Assembly (NCBI GenBank): GCA_051879195.1 | Contig: JBJELO010000180.1 | Location: forward strand, 1-10,000 | DNA length: 10,000 nt | Reading direction: 5' to 3' | Source of the DNA: TWA4 sp051879195 | GTDB taxonomy: Bacteria; Bacillota; Clostridia; Lachnospirales; Lachnospiraceae | Position numbers and translations under genes: made by a program | Shown here: positions 7,501 to 10,000 of the stretch, piece by piece | Numbering within the stretch: position 1 is the stretch's first letter | How the letters are laid out: the number at the start of each line of letters is the position of its first letter | The notes under the pieces: generated by a model | Told to the model about the DNA's origin: nothing | Seen by the model: the letters and a program-made list of their open reading frames with translations, nothing else | Databases searched by the model: none

Positions 7501-9056
7501 CGTCCATTCTGCTGAATCTTCCTGTTGCAATTGACATGGAAGGTCCTTCCGGCATGACCATTACGGAAGGTTATGAATCAGCTGAGAGCAACAGCTTTGC
7601 TTTGAAGGGAACAGGTCCTTTTGAAGTAACACTTTCCTGTGAAAACGGAGAAGGCAAGATTACCTGGAATGAAGAAACACAGCAGATTCAGGTGGAAAAA
7701 GGACTGTCAGACGGAGTTTATCCGGTGATTCTTACAGTGACAAATGCAGCAGGAGATGAAAAAACTGCAGAGTTTACATTAACTGTTCTGGATAACCCTG
7801 AAATTCCGGAGGTTCCTTCGGTTGATAAGACAGAGCTTCAGAATCTTTATGATGAAAAGAAAGATCTGACACAGGGGAATTATACAGACAACACCTGGGC
7901 TGCATTTACACAGGCACTGGAAGCGGCAAAAGCAGTTCTTGACGATGAAGATGCAACAGAAGAAGAGGTGGCAGCTGCACTGGTAAATCTGCAGAATGCT
8001 TCAGATGGACTGGTTGCTATTGAAACGAATAAAGCAAGCCTCTGGAAAGCGGTCGTACTGGTGCAGGGACTCATTGACGGAGATCAGGCATTTACGGATG
8101 ACAGCTGGAATGCTCTTATGGAAGCTTACGATGCAGCTTCAGTGGTTCTGGAGAATCCCAATGCTTCCCAGCAGGAAATTGATGATGCATGGCTGAAGCT
8201 GATCATTGCTTATTCCAATCTGGAAAACGGCGTTCAGAAAACAGGTCTTCAGATGGCGATCAATAATGCGGAAACATTACTGGCAGATCCGGATACAGCA
8301 GCTGATTACACCGGAGAAAGTATCCAGGCAGTAGAAACAGCACTGAAAGCAGCGAAAGAAGTACTGAATACGGAATATGAAGATGTGGAAGCAGGACAGG
8401 CCGCTGTAAATGAAGAAACCACAAATCTGATTACGGCAGTTACCCAGATGCTTCAGAAAGATTATGGACGTCTGCAGGATCTGATTGATCAGGCAGAAAG
8501 CATTCTGAAAAAGTCTGATAAGTTCACACCTGATTCTGTTAAAGAACTTCAGGATGCAGTGGATGCGGCGAAAGAAGTAATTGAACAGAAAAAGGATACA
8601 GAGGAAATCAATCAGGTATACAATAACCTGATGGAAGCCATGACCGGTATTCAGATAAAATCAAACAAATCAGAACTGAAGGCCGCGTTGGATAAAGCGA
8701 AAGAAATCCTTGACAATGCAGATAAATATCTGGCTTCCACACTGGACGGGCTTCAGGAAGCATATGACAGTGCAAAGACAGTATATGAGGATGACAACGC
8801 AGTTCAGGGAGATGTGGAAAAAGCATTGGAGACTTTAATCAAAGAATGTATGGAAGCAAGAGTCCTTGGTGATGTTGATCTGAACGGAACTGTGGATTCA
8901 GCCGACAGCGCATTGCTGCTCAGATATAATGCGGAACTGACCGATCTGACGGAAGAACAGAGTGCGGTTGGTGATGTAAACGGGGATGGTGCAAGCGATA
9001 CAGTAGATGCTTCTGTTATTCTCGAACTGGTTTCCGAAAAAATCAGTACATTTTAA
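4533..9056 (+). CDS. Secreted beta-helix glycosidase-like protein with FIVAR and dockerin
   Basis: A 1507-aa exported, probably carbohydrate-active protein. Modules in order: signal peptide (1 to about 35, ending HALAA); beta-sandwich domain (about 70-200) resembling those preceding GH49-type helices; right-handed parallel beta-helix (about 270-680) with FPAGTY (303-308) and the GH28-like NITISGRGIYDGQG (359-372). In the helix Asp440 of WVDGLDL and Asp461-Asp462 of MGNDDTF are spaced as in the catalytic triad of GH28 polygalacturonases, with His468 and VRLGHNTKW (Arg533) downstream. Next come a cadherin/He_PIG-like Ig domain (about 686-781), a DNRLRE/CBM96-like module (about 783-999), another Ig-like domain (about 1001-1086), five FIVAR repeats (about 1098-1443) and a type I dockerin (1445-1507) with two calcium loops, GDVDLNGTVDSAD and GDVNGDGASDTVD. 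There is no membrane anchor, so surface attachment should depend on a cohesin; the next gene encodes one. Clan GH-N hydrolase is my best call; substrate and exact family are unknown. Confidence 0.88.
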   Translation: MRKVKGSKSLRRRSLAFSMALAMAVTSLPFHALAAETGAVPGDTPSVVRGEVHDYGKSGDDPLTAEDESAIVYNDEVLKSAQYQESTKYELKANGTPVSVYKYQKQDSPGKYYHMDVARFSSDDAEPIFEVTLTDGTTIDSVTAYPERYYPQDAFTISEDRKTVTFQMSEGLRYCILNINGTQTDVNGKPQLAIINDPTEVKPDLSGDNVLNFKEFSEQYLAENPITDTVGEICREAGSVTDTSLNDGVEYTWEYGEGVYKDYQEKNVTFPNLRARLSYDVSDAFQAALEEVKNSETLDTIYFPAGTYVWSGLSIKNWDGNGADGALTIYTDEDALLVNRLQECQEAMEPAIGIWDSSNITISGRGIYDGQGTYSYSTDSCGADRSGHQGGCMVVRSRDVTFNDTYVRDVKQWNWECHTVQNVTYNNIKGLSPFQHSWVDGLDLTSGKNITVNGAITMGNDDTFAAGHFNPSDGFPYGTLNGKDLTELTDAENNIAAAAGIYNKDRLQWDQDDSENCTVNNSLGWSTFANAVRLGHNTKWKADGGSYQMKSYTFNNMNTVHVTGWSPNGGGGALSIQNATNGCYPNYESLVFINCSFADNGGNNLRFPKTTNLTNFHPEEVVVKDCWFNDADAPLEFRNITNVTVENLHLGGKLVEYTSQLKQLTVENVDNFTFTANGEDIKENELPVITAPGEKLQAYAGNPLIFYLQAEDPDGDEVIIDETDVSALDGASFNRETGKFSWTPSEDEIGNTYEITFTVSDYTGQPVKRTVRIEVGSPANSAVSFPVAEDAHVQSWKGEKESNYGTTRYLSTVLIPNNGLMGEGFTSTSTSDGTDGKMIYLKFDLAEMKEKEGQYDKAELMLTYLIRRRNADTDVENSVRVAAIEDSSWSADTITWNTKPAFSESVTEENTSVSETFGMGTAGQDKPSGDNQAINGARVKTDITDFVTEAIAAGKDYLTLAVCETSGTEIYFVSQEGAAGFNNATADMAPSILLNLPVAIDMEGPSGMTITEGYESAESNSFALKGTGPFEVTLSCENGEGKITWNEETQQIQVEKGLSDGVYPVILTVTNAAGDEKTAEFTLTVLDNPEIPEVPSVDKTELQNLYDEKKDLTQGNYTDNTWAAFTQALEAAKAVLDDEDATEEEVAAALVNLQNASDGLVAIETNKASLWKAVVLVQGLIDGDQAFTDDSWNALMEAYDAASVVLENPNASQQEIDDAWLKLIIAYSNLENGVQKTGLQMAINNAETLLADPDTAADYTGESIQAVETALKAAKEVLNTEYEDVEAGQAAVNEETTNLITAVTQMLQKDYGRLQDLIDQAESILKKSDKFTPDSVKELQDAVDAAKEVIEQKKDTEEINQVYNNLMEAMTGIQIKSNKSELKAALDKAKEILDNADKYLASTLDGLQEAYDSAKTVYEDDNAVQGDVEKALETLIKECMEARVLGDVDLNGTVDSADSALLLRYNAELTDLTEEQSAVGDVNGDGASDTVDASVILELVSEKISTF
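7824..8860 (+). repeat. Five tandem FIVAR-type repeats within the dockerin enzyme
   Basis: Residues about 1098-1443 fall into five helical units of roughly 70 aa. They start near DKTELQNLYDE (1098), NKASLWKAVVL (1166), KTGLQMAINNAE (1236), KDYGRLQDLIDQAE (1309) and NKSELKAALDKAKE (1378). Each unit carries an A(x)AxxVL or similar heptad in its middle and an LxxAxxxL close. The units are clearly diverged, so this is an old protein-level repeat, not a recent DNA duplication. It would form a long helical stalk between the catalytic part and the dockerin, or bind glycan. Confidence 0.75.
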
Positions 9057-9087
9057 TCAGTATACTTTAATTCGTACATTTTAATCG
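9045..9087 (+). repeat. Three short tandem repeats across the dockerin gene stop codon
   Basis: AGTACATTTTAATC (9045-9058), the imperfect AGTATACTTTAATTC (9059-9073) and GTACATTTTAATCG (9074-9087) follow one another directly. The first copy encodes the last residues and the TAA stop of the dockerin enzyme. The outer copies share an exact 13-base core at a 28-base distance. Slippage or micro-duplication of the gene end is the simplest explanation. Confidence 0.6.
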
Positions 9088-9115
9088 GATATTCTTTAGG
9101 AAGGGCAGGCAGTAT

Positions 9116-9859
9116 ATGAAAAACATATTCAGAAAGTTAACTGTATTGGTGGCAATCGTTCTGTGCTTTGCGCAGACCTGTCAGGTATATGCAGCAGAGA
9201 ACAGTAAAATTACTCTTGAAAATCAGGAGATTGATACGGAAAAAGGAACGATGCAGGTTAATTGTGCCATTAGTGGTGCAGATCAGGTAACAAACGGTAA
9301 ACTCCGGATTTTGTATGACGGCAGTCAGCTGCATTTAAAAGCAAATGAAAAGGGAGATATTGTTTCCAATGCCCTTTGTGAGCTGAACGACTGCATAAAT
9401 GGCAATAAGGAAGAAGGAGAGATTGTTATCGCATTTGCATCAGCAGGAGGACTGCCTGCCGAAGGATATCTGACAAACATGACCTTCGAACTGGATGAAA
9501 ATGTAAAAGCGGATGATGTCATTAAGATTACAGTGGCTGTTGAAAAACTGGCGGGTAATAATGGAGATCTTCCGGTTGAAAAAAAGGATTTATCTGTATC
9601 TGTTTCTAAAAAGGGAGAGGAAATGGATCCGGGGGAAGAGACCGCAAATGAAGACTATTCAAAAGGACAGTCAGGCAGTAATCAGCAGAACACCGGCAGC
9701 GGTCAGAGCAGCGCCGGAGGAAAAACAGACGCAGGAAAACCTGTTGATACGGGGGATTATGTGAATGTTTTATGGCCGGCAGCCATGATGGCTGCGGCAG
9801 GGGCTGTAATTGTTGGTATTGTCAGAAAGCGGAAACCCGGTAAAAAACAGAAACGGTAA
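9116..9859 (+). CDS. Cell-surface anchored cohesin-domain protein
   Basis: A 247-aa exported protein that probably serves as the surface receptor for the dockerin enzyme upstream. Residues 1-27 form a signal peptide (cleavage after VYAA). Residues about 30-163 look like a single cohesin domain: a start resembling KITLENQEIDTEKGTMQVNC, then GKLRILYDGSQLHL (61-74), GEIVIAFASAGGL (101-113), and YLTNMTFELDENVKADDVIKI (positions 118-138). Residues about 165-208 are a Ser/Gly/Gln/Asn-rich linker. The C-terminus has PVDTGD (209-214), a hydrophobic segment (about 217-236) and a basic tail RKRKPGKKQKR. This is the layout of a sortase substrate with a TGD-type signal instead of LPxTG; without a sortase it would still be a membrane anchor. 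No catalytic motif is seen. The ribosome binding site AGGAAGGG (9098-9105) is ten bases before the ATG, and the gene follows the dockerin gene after 59 bp with no terminator between them, so one transcript is likely. The cohesin assignment rests on pattern and context. Confidence 0.8.
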   Translation: MKNIFRKLTVLVAIVLCFAQTCQVYAAENSKITLENQEIDTEKGTMQVNCAISGADQVTNGKLRILYDGSQLHLKANEKGDIVSNALCELNDCINGNKEEGEIVIAFASAGGLPAEGYLTNMTFELDENVKADDVIKITVAVEKLAGNNGDLPVEKKDLSVSVSKKGEEMDPGEETANEDYSKGQSGSNQQNTGSGQSSAGGKTDAGKPVDTGDYVNVLWPAAMMAAAGAVIVGIVRKRKPGKKQKR

Positions 9860-9981
9860 TCAGGGGGGTGGAAACAGCTGATTCATGGCGGGCACGGGCT
9901 CTCTGCAGAAGAATAGAATGCGGCAGTTGTTGCATTTATGTAATTGTTTTGTGTGGTAACTTAACAATACATCATAAATGG

Positions 9982-10000
9982 AAAAGCTGCTGCTTTTTTT
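9982..10000 (+). terminator. Possible intrinsic terminator cut by window end
   Basis: AAAAGC (9982-9987) and GCTTTT (9992-9997) can pair across a 4-base loop, and the sequence runs on in T to the window edge. The stem is short and mostly A-T, so this is a weak candidate; further sequence might extend the T-run. No gene is seen in 9860-9981. Confidence 0.4.

Noticed and set aside
9116..9196. Lipoprotein signal in the cohesin protein (Cys17 and Cys22 in the leader).
   Set aside because: Neither Cys is preceded by a lipobox of the L-A/S-G/A-C type, while a normal AxA-like cleavage site (VYAA) follows.

Overview
The window reads like a chromosomal segment from a gut-type Gram-positive of the Lachnospiraceae (Bacillota). 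This is inferred from the deoB / Crp-type regulator / punA order, the strong purine-rich ribosome binding sites, FIVAR and dockerin modules on a very large secreted glycosidase-like protein, and a surface protein ending in a TGD-type sorting signal. No rRNA, tRNA, CRISPR or transposase is visible. All genes lie on the + strand.

Positions 1-2843 form a nucleoside-salvage operon. It holds deoB (phosphopentomutase, only its first one or two codons lie outside the window), a Crp/Fnr-family regulator starting 23 bp later, and punA (6-oxopurine nucleoside phosphorylase). PunA releases (deoxy)ribose 1-phosphate and DeoB converts it to the 5-phosphate, so both enzymes serve one route; the regulator between them probably controls it. 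A possible 18-codon ORF sits directly in front of punA.

Positions 2844-4053 hold an independent unit: a clear SigA-type promoter, an AraC-family regulator with an N-terminal cupin, and a strong intrinsic terminator. An inverted repeat just upstream of the -35 box could be an operator.

Positions 4054-4532 contain no convincing gene, but are the most structured DNA in the window. An extended -10 promoter is followed by an isolated perfect hairpin and then a 10-bp closing stem that encloses three more hairpins. This looks like a long folded 5' leader, or a palindromic intergenic element, in front of the next gene.

Positions 4533-9859 encode what looks like a two-component cell-surface glycan-degrading complex. 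The first protein (1507 aa) is secreted and carries an N-terminal beta-sandwich, a right-handed beta-helix with a GH28/GH49-like aspartate arrangement, Ig-like and DNRLRE/CBM-like modules, five FIVAR repeats and a C-terminal type I dockerin, but no anchor. The second (247 aa) is secreted, carries a cohesin-like domain, a Ser/Gly/Gln-rich linker, and a TGD motif plus membrane segment and basic tail. The natural reading is that the anchored cohesin holds the dockerin enzyme at the cell surface, giving a minimal one-cohesin, one-enzyme cellulosome-like pair. The glycan substrate cannot be named from sequence. The window ends in a possible terminator.
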